A stretch of 64,000 nt of DNA. Origin: JAGRGG01 sp965217265. Lineage in GTDB: Bacteria; Pseudomonadota; Alphaproteobacteria; Geminicoccales; Geminicoccaceae. The stretch spans positions 434,001-498,000 of the forward strand of contig CBDCHP010000018.1 in NCBI GenBank assembly GCA_965217265.1, written 5' to 3'. The position numbers and the translations under genes are program-made. Below the pieces are notes generated by a model that made no database searches, had not been told where the DNA came from, and worked only from the letters and a program-made list of their open reading frames with translations. Position 1 is the stretch's first letter; every line of letters starts with the position of its first letter. Shown here in pieces: positions 1 through 7,434 of the stretch.

Positions 1-455
1 TAGGTCGGGCGAAAATCGACCGTGTCCTCGTCGATGCCGTCGAGCAGTGCGGCGGCGACCGCTGTCAGGCGCGCCTCGGTGTAGCGCATCGCCGCCGGGT
101 TATCGCCGTCGACGTTGCCGAAATTGCCCTGGCCGTCGATCAGGGGGTAGCGCTGGCTGAAGTCCTGCGCCAGACGCGCCAGCGCCTCGTAGACGGCGAC
201 GTCGCCGTGCGGGTGGAACTTGCCGATCACGTCGCCGACGACGCGGGCGCACTTCTTGAAGGCCGAGCCCGGGTCGAGCTTCAGTTCGCGCATGGCGTAG
301 AGCAGCCGCCGCTGCACCGGCTTCAGCCCGTCGCGCGCGTCGGGCAGCGAGCGCGACGTGATCGTCGAGAGCGCGTAGGCGAGGTAGCGCTCCTTGAGCG
401 CGTCGCGCAGGTCGATCGGGGTCGCGTTGTCGGGGGCAAGCACCGGGCGGCTCAT
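1..455 (-). CDS. parC: DNA topoisomerase IV subunit A, N-terminal part (runs off the left edge)
   Basis: ParC is the breakage-reunion subunit of topoisomerase IV, which decatenates daughter chromosomes. About 151 N-terminal codons are visible. They include the winged-helix region with HPHGDVAVYEAL (residues 81-92) and the catalytic tyrosine at residue 125 within AAMRYTEARL. The DGQGNFGNVDGDNP stretch fits ParC better than GyrA. The ATG at 455 overlaps the recO stop by four bases, so the two genes are probably co-transcribed. The position that is serine in quinolone-sensitive E. coli enzymes is valine here, which may simply be lineage variation. Confidence 0.92.
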   Translation of the reverse strand, partial: MSRPVLAPDNATPIDLRDALKERYLAYALSTITSRSLPDARDGLKPVQRRLLYAMRELKLDPGSAFKKCARVVGDVIGKFHPHGDVAVYEALARLAQDFSQRYPLIDGQGNFGNVDGDNPAAMRYTEARLTAVAAALLDGIDEDTVDFRPT

Positions 456-1204
456 GCGGGCGATTCTTCCGTGGGTGTGTCAGGGGGCGGCCACATCGCG
501 GCGTAGCGGGCGCGCTGGGCCGGCAGCAGGCGCTCGGCCGGCTCGAAGATATGCCGGTTCAAGAAGTGCCCGGCAAGCCGCAACCCCTGCGCGATATGGC
601 CGGGCGCGGCCTCGGCGTCCTGGTCGAGGAGGAAGGCCGGCAGCGGCAGCAGGCGCGGCGCCCAGGTCCCCGCCGCCGCCCGCGACACGGCGCGGCCCGA
701 CTTGGGCGAGACGAAGGCGAGGCCGTCCTTTGCCCCGGTGACGGCGCAGGCCTCGAAGTTGAGGCCGAAGCCGAGGTCGGCGAGGAGCGCCACCTCGAAG
801 CGGACGTAGGCGGCGGGCCAGTCGGGCGGCTCGGCGTCGAGGACGGTGAGCAGGCGAAGCAGGCCGGCGTAGAGGTCGGGGTGCGGGTCGCGCTCGGGCA
901 GGGCGCCTTCGAGCACGCCCAGCGCCGCGGCCATCGCCGCCAACGGCCTCGGCCGGTCGAGCAGTGCGGCGGGAAAGAGGCGGATCGGCTCCAGGTCGAA
1001 GCGGCCGAGGTGGCCCTCCAGCCGCGCCTGCCAGCGGGCCTGGAGCCGGTTGCCGGGCTGAAGCAGGGGCCCCTGGCGCCGGCCGGCCCCGCCCTTGACG
1101 ACGCCGGCGTGGCGGCCGTGGTCGTGGGTGAACAGGCTCAAGCGCGCGTCGCGCTCGCCCAACACCCGCCTCGCCAGCACGACCCCCTCGTCCTGCCACT
1201 CCAT
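452..1204 (-). CDS. recO: DNA repair protein RecO
   Basis: RecO loads RecA at gaps in the RecFOR pathway by displacing SSB. The 250-residue protein has the family length. It starts MEWQDEGVVLARRVLGERDA, the usual opening of the N-terminal OB fold, and continues into an alpha-helical C-terminal domain containing FGLNFEACAVTG, near the usual zinc-site region. The stop overlaps the parC start (ATGA). The start at 1204 is supported by the conserved N-terminus. Confidence 0.93.
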   Translation of the reverse strand: MEWQDEGVVLARRVLGERDARLSLFTHDHGRHAGVVKGGAGRRQGPLLQPGNRLQARWQARLEGHLGRFDLEPIRLFPAALLDRPRPLAAMAAALGVLEGALPERDPHPDLYAGLLRLLTVLDAEPPDWPAAYVRFEVALLADLGFGLNFEACAVTGAKDGLAFVSPKSGRAVSRAAAGTWAPRLLPLPAFLLDQDAEAAPGHIAQGLRLAGHFLNRHIFEPAERLLPAQRARYAAMWPPPDTPTEESPA

Positions 1205-1277
1205 CTATTCGCCGCGATGTTGGTGGATGTGGAGGAGATATGGCGGGCCGGGGTAATGTTCGCAAGATGTTCCAGGA

Positions 1278-1347
1278 GAACGCTTGCGCGTGCGCTGCCG
1301 CGCGGGCTTCTTTTTTCTCTTTTTTGCAACTTTGGTCCGGGGCGGCG
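1278..1347. repeat. Half copy of a dispersed inverted-repeat element
   Basis: The stretch begins GAACGCTTGCGCGTGCGCTG, passes a GC-rich hairpin, then a CTTCTTTTTTCTCTTTTTTG pyrimidine tract and GCAACTTTGGTCCGGGG. It aligns with the reverse complement of the right side of the complete copy at 58464-58608. The opposite arm is absent. It lies upstream of recO. Confidence 0.6.
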
Positions 1348-1388
1348 TCGGCGCAGGCGGCTAAACCCAGGGTAATGATTTCTCTTTC

Positions 1389-1421
1389 TTGTCACCCCCG
1401 ACTTGATCGGGGGTCCAGGGT
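1389..1421. repeat. Palindromic repeat (REP-like), left of the GIY-YIG remnant
   Basis: A perfect 7-bp stem CCCCCGA/TCGGGGG (1395-1401 and 1407-1413) closes a CTTGA loop and is preceded by CTTGTCA. The unit is repeated in inverted orientation at 1714-1749, and the same core occurs at 4983-5011. Palindromes of this type are dispersed in many alphaproteobacterial genomes. Confidence 0.75.
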
Positions 1422-1459
1422 GGCCGGACTCCGCAGCCACACACAGAGCACCTTGAAGC

Positions 1460-1697
1460 ACTACCACGTCGACATCACCAACGACCTGCCGCGCCGCCTA
1501 GCCCAACATTGAACCCGTACGCCTAACGGTTTCGCCGCATGGCATGAGATGCATTGCCTCGTTCACGGCGAAACTTTCGATGGCGCAGAGCAGGCGGATC
1601 GCACAAGAAGCAGCTCAAGAATTGGCAGCGTGCGTGGAGACTGGCGCTGATCGAGGAGCACAACCCGATATGGCGGGATTTAGGGGAAGATGCGTGA
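1460..1697 (+). pseudogene. Broken GIY-YIG endonuclease gene (UPF0213-like)
   Basis: Two conserved blocks of small GIY-YIG nucleases survive in different frames. The first, DITNDLPRRLAQH (stop at 1510-1512), matches the family block just after the catalytic YIG. The second, KKQLKNWQRAWRLALIEEHN followed by PIWRDLGEDA (1605-1697), matches the family C-terminus. The middle is compressed and shifted, and the GIY and YIG strands are unrecognisable. The remnant lies exactly between two inverted palindromic repeats. The family assignment rests on recognising the blocks by eye. Confidence 0.7.
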
Positions 1698-1713
1698 AGC
1701 GCTTTCCCCCGGC

Positions 1714-1749
1714 TACCCTGGACCCCGGATCAAGTCCGGGGTGACAAGG
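1714..1749. repeat. Palindromic repeat (REP-like), inverted partner of 1389-1421
   Basis: ACCCCGGA and TCCGGGGT (1722-1729 and 1735-1742) form an 8-bp stem around TCAAG, followed by GACAAGGA. The whole unit is the reverse complement of the copy at 1389-1421 with few differences. The pair therefore brackets the GIY-YIG remnant as an inverted repeat. Confidence 0.75.
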
Positions 1750-1811
1750 AAGAGACTCGAACGCCACGTTATCACCCCGGCCACCGGGCTGGAGTCCGGA
1801 GTGGCCGGCCC

Positions 1812-2317
1812 CTAAGACAGCATTCTTGCACTAGCTAGTTTGATATGAAATAATGTTTCTGGACTACCAATGTGATCATAACTAAAGGTTTTGCCATGTA
1901 AGGCGCTTAAATCGATCTCTATTTTTTCACCATTATTATTGAAGCAGAATATGCGCCGACGCTTGGGATCATTTATATGCCATTGGGGTAGCGCCATGTT
2001 GTGCGCAAAAGCATTGCGTATGGTAGATACAATAATTCGTAAGTCTTTTCCTTCATATTCATCATGATCTTTCTTACCAAACCCCCGCGCTTCAAAAGCT
2101 TCATCTATGGTAATAAAAAAATATCCTAACGTAATGTTAAAGTTATTTTCGGAAGCAATAAATAAATCGTAGTATCTATCAAATGCGTTTGAAGAAAAGA
2201 TATGATTTCGTTTTTCGAGAAGCAAAGTTATTTCACCGTCAAAGATCTCTTTGTCGATTTTTTCTAGTTCTACATAACACAACATTTTAAGTGCAAAAAT
2301 AAGCTGTAGATAGGCTT
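1812..2317 (-). pseudogene. AT-rich gene with a HEPN-like motif, 3' part, cut off from its start by an IS1 insertion
   Basis: The open frame 2285-1812 encodes 157 residues in clearly AT-rich DNA, unlike the surroundings, so recent acquisition is likely. The sequence TIRNAFAHN contains RNAFAH, an Rx4H pattern as in HEPN RNases, so an abortive-infection or toxin-like role is possible, though not shown. Removing the IS1 element and one target copy (2318-2325) joins this frame, without a break, to bases 3146-3104. That restores an ORF of 182 residues starting MDAVGKMDAVEKIEQAYLQL. An internal ATG at 2285 could still initiate a shortened product. Confidence 0.7.
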
Positions 2318-2325
2318 GTTCGATC
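2318..2325. repeat. Target site duplication of the IS1 element, left copy
   Basis: GTTCGATC here is repeated exactly at 3104-3111. The flanking bases differ, so the duplication is 8 bp, within the range known for IS1-family insertions. Confidence 0.85.
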
Positions 2326-3103
2326 GAGGGTTTGAGCTTGGCATAGACCGCCCATATCCGTCGGCCAGGGAACGGCGGACGGGGCGGGTTGGATGGGGCT
2401 ACGGTGCAAGGGGTGCGGGGGCGAGGAGCACGTCAAGAACGGGTTCATGCGCGGCAAGCAACGCTACCGCTGCAAGGGCTGCGGGCTGAACTTCACCGAC
2501 ACCCCGCCGCGCGGGATGCCGCTGCGGCTCAAGGTGGAAGCGGTGCTGCTCTACCTCAGCGGCGTCTCGATGAACCGCACCGCCAAGCTGCTCGGGGTGT
2601 CGACCCCCACGGTGCAGGCCTGGATCGAGCGCTTTGCGGAAGTCTACGCGCAAAAGCCCGAGCCCGAAGGCCGTGCCGTCGTGGTCGAGCTGGACGAGAT
2701 GTGGCACTACCTCAAAAAAAGCCGAACAAGCTGTGGGTCTGGAAGGCTCGGGATCGTGCTACGGGACGGCTCATCGACTGGGAGCTGGGGGGTCGTGACC
2801 GAGCCACCCTTGAACGCCTTCTCAAGCGCCTGAAGCGCTGGGGCGTGCGGCTCTACTGCACCGACGACTGGGCCGCCTACGAGAAGGCGATCCCCCAAGG
2901 CCGGCTCTACGTCGGCAAAAAGGAGACCCACGGCATCGAGCGCGACCACGCCCGCCAGCGGCACTGGCTCGCCCGCTTTCGGCGCCGGTCGATCGTGGTC
3001 TCCAAGGCCGTGCGCATGGTGGACGCCTCGATCGCGCTGTTCGCCCGCTTCGGCGGCAACGACAAGATCGGCGACCTCCGGTCTATGCTAGCCTGAGACC
3101 CTC
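2326..3103 (+). mobile_element. Complete IS1-family insertion sequence, 778 bp
   Basis: The ends are 25-bp imperfect inverted repeats (20 of 25 match), starting GAGGGT and ending CATAGACCG, at 2326-2350 and 3079-3103. They are bracketed by the 8-bp duplication GTTCGATC. The element carries a two-frame transposase with an A7 slippage site. Size, target duplication and frameshift layout all fit the IS1 family. Nothing appears broken, so the copy may still be active. It is inserted into codons near the start of the HEPN-like gene. Confidence 0.9.
2393..3096 (+). CDS. IS1-family transposase made by -1 ribosomal frameshifting (InsA-InsB')
   Basis: The first frame starts at 2393 and encodes a zinc-ribbon (CKGCGG...YRCKGCG) and a helix-turn-helix, as in InsA. 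At 2714-2720 there are seven A residues. A -1 slip there joins VELDEMWHYLKK to KPNKLWVWKARDRATGRLID, giving a 234-residue fusion. The second part carries the DDE-type catalytic region, with candidate acidic residues in ELDEMW, YCTDDWAAY and HGIERDHARQ, and ends LRSMLA at 3096 inside the right inverted repeat. Without slippage, the first frame runs on to 2833. Programmed frameshifting at an A-run is known in IS1. Confidence 0.88.
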
Positions 3104-3111
3104 GTTCGATC
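3104..3111. repeat. Target site duplication of the IS1 element, right copy
   Basis: GTTCGATC matches 2318-2325 exactly. Confidence 0.85.
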
Positions 3112-3146
3112 TTCTCAACTGCGTCCATCTTCCCAACTGCGTCCAT
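3104..3146 (-). pseudogene. Displaced 5' end of the HEPN-like gene
   Basis: Read on the minus strand from ATG at 3146, this encodes MDAVGKMDAVEKIE and then meets the IS1 end. The frame continues in the 2317-1812 piece once the insertion is removed. An 18-bp unit ending CAACTGCGTCCAT on the plus strand occurs twice in tandem (3111-3128 and 3129-3146), giving the MDAVGK/MDAVEK repeat and two possible ATG starts. No convincing ribosome binding site is seen before 3146. Confidence 0.65.
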
Positions 3147-3400
3147 AGCGAAACACCAATCGTAATTGAAGTGGAAACGAGGTGAAATGGCGATAGACAC
3201 CTTACAGTCTCTCGCCAATCTAATCCAGACACAATCGACCCCACGAGCTGTAATGCTGGCTCGATCTCAGCTCTCACCGGCCGTGAGCTTGGCAAAAAAA
3301 CGGTTTCACCCAATTGACCTCAGCCGGATCAGGAAGGAACGAAGCACCCAGGAAAACAAACCTTCTCATGGTAGGATGCCTGCGTGCCCCTCCCCCGCGT
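3147..3400. other. AT-richer intergenic remainder of the acquired segment
   Basis: This would hold the upstream region of the disrupted HEPN-like gene. I see no convincing gene, only frames without family resemblance. Composition returns to the host average near 3385, just before the folD stop codon. Confidence 0.4.
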
Positions 3401-4291
3401 TCAGCCCTCCGCCTGCCCCCGCGCCGCGACCAGCGTGTTGCGGAGCAGGCAGGCGACGGTCATCGGGCCGACGCCGCCGGGGACGGGGGTGATGGCGCCG
3501 GCGCGCTTCGAGGCGGCCTCGAAGTCGACGTCGCCGACGAGGCGGCCCTTGCCGTTCTCGCCCGGCACCCGGTTGATGCCGACGTCGATCACCACGGCAC
3601 CCTCCTTGATCCAACCGCCCTCGATCATCCCCGGCCGGCCGACGGCGGCGACGAGGACGTCGGCGGCGGCGCAGACGTGGGCGAGGTCCTTGGTCTTCGA
3701 GTGCGCCACCGTCACGGTGCAGTCGGCCATGAGCAGGAGGGCCGCCATCGGCTTGCCGACGATGTTGGAGCGGCCGACGACGACGGCGTTGGCGCCCTTG
3801 AGATCGGCGTCGCCCAGCGTGTCGCGCAGGAGTTGCAGGCAGCCGTAGGGCGTGCAGGGCACCAGCAGGTCGTCGGGTACGCCGCGCGCCGCCGAGAACA
3901 GCCGGCCGACGTTGAGCGGGTGAAAGCCGTCGACGTCCTTCGTCGGGTGGATCGCGTCCAGGATCGCCGCCTCGTCGAGGTGCGGCGGCAGGGGCAACTG
4001 GACCAGGATGCCGTGGACGGCGGGGTCCTCGTTCAGGCCGCGCACGACCTGCAAGAGCTCTCTTTGGCTCACGTCGTCGGGCAATTCGATCAGCCCGCCC
4101 GCGATGCCGGCATCAAGGGCCATGCGGGTCTTGGTGCGGACGTAGGCGCGCGACGCCGGGTTGTCGCCGACGATGACGACCTTGAGGCCGGGGGAGACGC
4201 CGTGCTCGGCGGCGTAGGCCTTTGCCTCCGCCCCCACCCGCTCGCGCAGCCGCGCCGCCGCCGCCTTGCCGTCGATGATCGCCGCCGTCAT
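3401..4291 (-). CDS. folD: Bifunctional 5,10-methylenetetrahydrofolate dehydrogenase / methenyl-THF cyclohydrolase
   Basis: FolD interconverts methylene-, methenyl- and 10-formyl-THF in one-carbon metabolism, using NADP. The 296 residues match the family length. Visible motifs are YVRTKTRMA with the catalytic lysine (about residue 55), GILVQLPLPPHLD, the HPTKDVDGFHPLN loop, the dinucleotide-binding VVVGRSNIVGKPMA, and the C-terminal TPVPGGVGPMT. The gene stands alone, divergent from the flavin reductase at 4439, so both promoters should lie in 4292-4438. Confidence 0.96.
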   Translation of the reverse strand: MTAAIIDGKAAAARLRERVGAEAKAYAAEHGVSPGLKVVIVGDNPASRAYVRTKTRMALDAGIAGGLIELPDDVSQRELLQVVRGLNEDPAVHGILVQLPLPPHLDEAAILDAIHPTKDVDGFHPLNVGRLFSAARGVPDDLLVPCTPYGCLQLLRDTLGDADLKGANAVVVGRSNIVGKPMAALLLMADCTVTVAHSKTKDLAHVCAAADVLVAAVGRPGMIEGGWIKEGAVVIDVGINRVPGENGKGRLVGDVDFEAASKRAGAITPVPGGVGPMTVACLLRNTLVAARGQAEG

Positions 4292-4438
4292 GCCGTTTCC
4301 CCCGGGCTTCGTGTCTCGCGCCCTCCTTGACAGGAAGCGGCGCCGATCTCAAGCGCCCGTCCGCGCCGACGCGCTTGCTTTTGCCGGACGACAAGCGATC
4401 TGTTAGGAGAGCGCCCCTGGGCAGACGAAGGATGAGGC

Positions 4439-4960
4439 ATGACGTTCACCGAACGGGCGTTTCGCGACGCGCTCGGCCGCTTTGCCACCGGCGTCACCGT
4501 GGTGACGGCGGTGGCCGACGGGCGCCCGATCGGCATGACGGTGAACTCGTTCAGCTCGGTCTCGCTCGACCCGCCCTTGATCCTGTTCGCGCTGGGTCTG
4601 CAGACCCACGTCTACGACGACCTCGCCAAGGCCGACCACTTCGCCGTCAACATGCTGGCGGCCGGCCAGGAAGACCTCTCGGTCATGTTCGCCGGACCGG
4701 TCGACGCGCGCTTCGAGGGCGTGTCCTGGCGCGAGGGCCCCGCCAGCGGCGCGCCCCTGCTCGCCGGCTGCATGGCCCACCTGGAGTGCGCCACCGAGCA
4801 TCGCTACCCCGGCGGCGACCACCTGATCCTGGTCGGCCGGGTGCTGGCGCTCGGGGTCGACGAGGCGGGCGTCAACCCGCTGATCTATTTCCACAGCGGC
4901 TACCGCAGCTTCGACGCGGAAGAGGCGCCCCCGTCGCGACGCTCCGCCTCGGTCGGCTAG
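4439..4960 (+). CDS. Flavin reductase-like domain protein
   Basis: This is a 173-residue single-domain protein of the FMN-binding flavin reductase superfamily, the small component that supplies reduced flavin to two-component monooxygenases. The family opening FRDALGRFATGVTVVTA, the SFSSVSLDPPLILFAL segment and the late DHLILVGRVL and NPLIYFHSGYRSF are all present. The ATG at 4439 is preceded by a purine-rich GAAGGATGAGG. No oxygenase partner lies next to it, so its substrate pathway cannot be inferred. A hairpin follows at 4983. Confidence 0.85.
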   Translation: MTFTERAFRDALGRFATGVTVVTAVADGRPIGMTVNSFSSVSLDPPLILFALGLQTHVYDDLAKADHFAVNMLAAGQEDLSVMFAGPVDARFEGVSWREGPASGAPLLAGCMAHLECATEHRYPGGDHLILVGRVLALGVDEAGVNPLIYFHSGYRSFDAEEAPPSRRSASVG

Positions 4961-4982
4961 ATCATGTTTGGCAACGCTCGCC

Positions 4983-5011
4983 CCGCGCCCCGGACTTGAT
5001 CCGGGGCGCGG
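4983..5011. terminator. Palindrome between convergent genes, probable bidirectional terminator
   Basis: A perfect 12-bp stem, CCGCGCCCCGGA with TCCGGGGCGCGG, encloses the loop CTTGA. It sits between the end of the flavin reductase gene and the end of the ABC ATPase gene. The core is the same palindrome as at 1389 and 1714, so it is both a dispersed repeat and a plausible terminator. There is no strong T tract. Confidence 0.55.
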
Positions 5012-5069
5012 CCTATCTTCGAGAGGGCTTACGGGGTGCGAGAAGTCCGACGTGGCCGGCTTCGGGATC

Positions 5070-5819
5070 TCACAAGATCTGGCTCAAGAATGCCCTGGTT
5101 CGCGGGTCCTTCGCCTCCTTGAAGAACGTGGCCGGGGGGCCGTGCTCGACGATGAGGCCCCCGTCGGTGAAGTAGACGTGGTCGGCCAACTCGCGGGCAA
5201 AGCCCATCTCGTGCGTGACGAGGATGCAGGTCATGCCCTCGGCGGCCAATTCCTTGATGGTGTCGAGCACCCCTTTCACCGTCTCGGGGTCGAGGGCCGC
5301 CGTCACCTCGTCGAACAGCATCACGTCGGGCTGCATCGCGAGCGAGCGCGCGATCGCGACCCGCTGCTGCTGACCGCCCGACAGTTCGCCCGGATAGGCG
5401 TCCTCCTTGCCGGTGAGGCGCACCTTGGCGATGAGGTCGCGGGCCTCGGCCTCGACCTCGCGCCTGGGCCGCCGCAGCACCTCGATCGGGGCCATCATCA
5501 CGTTCTGCAACGCGGTTCGGTGCGGGAACAGGTTGTACTGCTGGAAGACCATGCCGACCCGCTTGCGCAACGCCAGCTTGTCGAGCTTCGGGTCGTTGAC
5601 CTCGACGCCCTTGACCTCGATCGAGCCGGACTGGATGTCGTTCAAGGCGTTGATGCAGCGGATCAGGGTCGACTTGCCCGAGCCGGACGGGCCGATGACG
5701 CAGACCACCTCGCCTTGCATCACCTCGAACGAGACGCCGCGCAGCACCTCTAACGGACCGAACGACTTGTGCACGTCCTTCAGCGCGACGATCGGCCGAT
5801 CGGGGGTCCAAGCCCTCAT
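5070..5819 (-). CDS. Polar amino acid ABC transporter, ATP-binding protein
   Basis: This is the cytoplasmic ATPase of a GlnQ/HisP-type importer, 249 residues. It has Walker A GPSGSGKST (residues 43-51), the Q-loop FQQYNLFPH, the signature LSGGQQQR, Walker B MLFDEVTAALD and the switch histidine in LVTHEMG. Its ATG overlaps the stop of the upstream permease gene (5816-6667), and it is the last gene of a four-gene operon (binding protein, two permeases, ATPase). The substrate is a polar amino acid by family; which one is unknown. Confidence 0.93.
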   Translation of the reverse strand: MRAWTPDRPIVALKDVHKSFGPLEVLRGVSFEVMQGEVVCVIGPSGSGKSTLIRCINALNDIQSGSIEVKGVEVNDPKLDKLALRKRVGMVFQQYNLFPHRTALQNVMMAPIEVLRRPRREVEAEARDLIAKVRLTGKEDAYPGELSGGQQQRVAIARSLAMQPDVMLFDEVTAALDPETVKGVLDTIKELAAEGMTCILVTHEMGFARELADHVYFTDGGLIVEHGPPATFFKEAKDPRTRAFLSQIL

Positions 5820-6667
5820 CCGATCACCGCGTAACGGCGCTCAAGCCAGCGGGTCAGGCGCGCGATCGGGTAGCAGTAGACGAAGAAGCAAAGGAGAACG
5901 AAGCCGTAGACCGGCAGCAGCAGTTCCGGCCGGTTCTCGGCGGCGAGCGCCCGACCGGCCAGCGTCATCATCTCGGAGACGCCGACGATCGAGGCCAGCA
6001 CGGTCGCCATGGTCAAGATCGCGTAGAGGTTCATCCAAGGCGGCAGCATCCGCCGGACGCACTGCGGCAGGATGATGAGGCGCAGCGTCTGCCCGCGCGC
6101 GTAGCCCAAACTCTCCGCCGCCTCCCACTGCCCGGTCGGAATCGACCCCACGGCGCCGCGGACGATCTCGGAGACGTTCGCCATGACCGGCAGGGAGAGG
6201 CCGAGCGTCGCCTTGAACCAGTCGGGAAAGGGGATGCGAACGCCGCCGATCGTGATCTCGAACGGCAAGAGGAACATGCAAAAGAACAACAAGACGAGCC
6301 AGGGCGCGTTGCGAAAGAACTGCGTGAACGCCCACGAGCCGAGGCGCACCGGCAACAGGAGCGAGATCTGCATCAGGCCCAAGAACACGCCGATCAGCGT
6401 GCCGATGCCCATCGCCAGGACGCTGATCGCGACGTTGAAGACGAAGCCTTGCAGCAAGAGCGGCACCCAGCGCCAGACGGCCGCGAGCGCACCCTCGCCG
6501 CCCCCGCCCGCCCCTTGGGCGTGGGCGAGCCCGGCCGCGAAGAGGACGAGAAGGGCGAGCCCGTGCACCGCCCGCAGCCGGGGTGCCGGCGCACCGAAGC
6601 ACCGCTCGTCTCGCGCCCGGGCGCGCAGGCGCTCGGCGGCGGGGGTGAGGACGGGCAGGTCGCTCAC
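5816..6667 (-). CDS. Polar amino acid ABC transporter, second permease
   Basis: This is an inner-membrane permease of the HisM/GlnP type. The chosen GTG at 6667 overlaps the preceding permease stop (GTGA) and gives 283 residues. After a 40-residue basic start and one hydrophobic segment there is a glycine-rich linker, then the conserved core: TQFFRNAPWLVLLFF and the EAA loop WEAAESLGYARGQTLRLIILPQ. Several transmembrane helices are evident. The N-terminal extension of about 70 residues is longer than in typical members. Confidence 0.9.
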   Translation of the reverse strand: MSDLPVLTPAAERLRARARDERCFGAPAPRLRAVHGLALLVLFAAGLAHAQGAGGGGEGALAAVWRWVPLLLQGFVFNVAISVLAMGIGTLIGVFLGLMQISLLLPVRLGSWAFTQFFRNAPWLVLLFFCMFLLPFEITIGGVRIPFPDWFKATLGLSLPVMANVSEIVRGAVGSIPTGQWEAAESLGYARGQTLRLIILPQCVRRMLPPWMNLYAILTMATVLASIVGVSEMMTLAGRALAAENRPELLLPVYGFVLLCFFVYCYPIARLTRWLERRYAVIG

Positions 6668-7410
6668 GCGCCGAAGCCCGGCAGGCGCAGCGCCCGCTCC
6701 AGGCGGTTCATCGCGAGGACGAGGAGGCCGACCAGCGCCACGTAGGCGACGAGCAGCGTCACCATCATCTCGGGCACGTTGACCGAATCCGACCAGATCT
6801 GGTTGGCCATGTAGAGCATCTCGGGCACCGCGATCGCGTAGGCCAGCGTCGTCGTCTTGACGAGGTTGACGAGGTTGTTGTTGAGAGCCGGCAGGCAGAC
6901 GCGCACTGCCAGCGGTAGCACCACCCGGCGGTAGGTCTGGGCGCGCGTGTAGCCCAGCGACTCGGCCGCCTCGATCGTCGCCCTCGGCACCGCCTCGATG
7001 CCCGAGCGGAAGATCTCGACGTTGAAGGCGCCGGCGAAGAAGCTGAGCGAGACGATCGCCCAGGCCCACGAGCCGAGCAGCGGCTCCTCGAAGCCGAAGC
7101 GGTTGGTCGTCGTCGGCAACAGGCCGCTGATCGCGAAGTAGAAGAAGTAGAGCTGGACGAGCGGCGGCGTGTTGCGAAACAGTTCGGTGTAGCCGCCGAC
7201 GAGCCGCCGCAGCCAGATTGATCGTGCCCCTTGCGCCCAGGCGCCGACGACGCCGATCACGAGCGAGAGGACGAGGCAGACCGCCGACAGGATGATCGTG
7301 TTGACGAACCCCTCGACCATCCGCCCGCGGTCGTAGGCGTCGTAGAGGTAGGTCAGGTTGATCCCGGTCTGGCTGTGAAGACCCTCCGCCCAGGCCGCGA
7401 CCCACTCCAT
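6664..7410 (-). CDS. Polar amino acid ABC transporter, first permease
   Basis: A 248-residue permease of the HisQ/GlnP type. It shows TELFRNTPPLVQLYFFYF, the EAA loop IEAAESLGYTRAQTYRRVVL and about five hydrophobic helices. It pairs with the following permease, and the shared ATPase is at 5070-5819. The gene starts 24 bp after the binding-protein stop codon and overlaps the next gene by four bases. Confidence 0.92.
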   Translation of the reverse strand: MEWVAAWAEGLHSQTGINLTYLYDAYDRGRMVEGFVNTIILSAVCLVLSLVIGVVGAWAQGARSIWLRRLVGGYTELFRNTPPLVQLYFFYFAISGLLPTTTNRFGFEEPLLGSWAWAIVSLSFFAGAFNVEIFRSGIEAVPRATIEAAESLGYTRAQTYRRVVLPLAVRVCLPALNNNLVNLVKTTTLAYAIAVPEMLYMANQIWSDSVNVPEMMVTLLVAYVALVGLLVLAMNRLERALRLPGFGA

Positions 7411-7434
7411 GACCGGCCCCCGCCCGCGCGCCGC

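Noticed and set aside
1544..1744. 66-residue ORF ending LDPGSSPG
   Set aside because: It is out of frame with the nuclease block KKQLKNW, and its tail is only the translation of the palindromic repeat.
2389..3096. Single-frame 235-residue ORF through the whole IS1 element
   Set aside because: Its first part lacks the zinc-ribbon and HTH motifs, which are in the frame starting at 2393. The real product needs the shift at the A7 run.
5816..7405. 529-residue fusion of both ABC permeases
   Set aside because: The first half of that frame is a shadow of the first permease. A GTG at 6667 overlapping the upstream stop gives the normal second permease.
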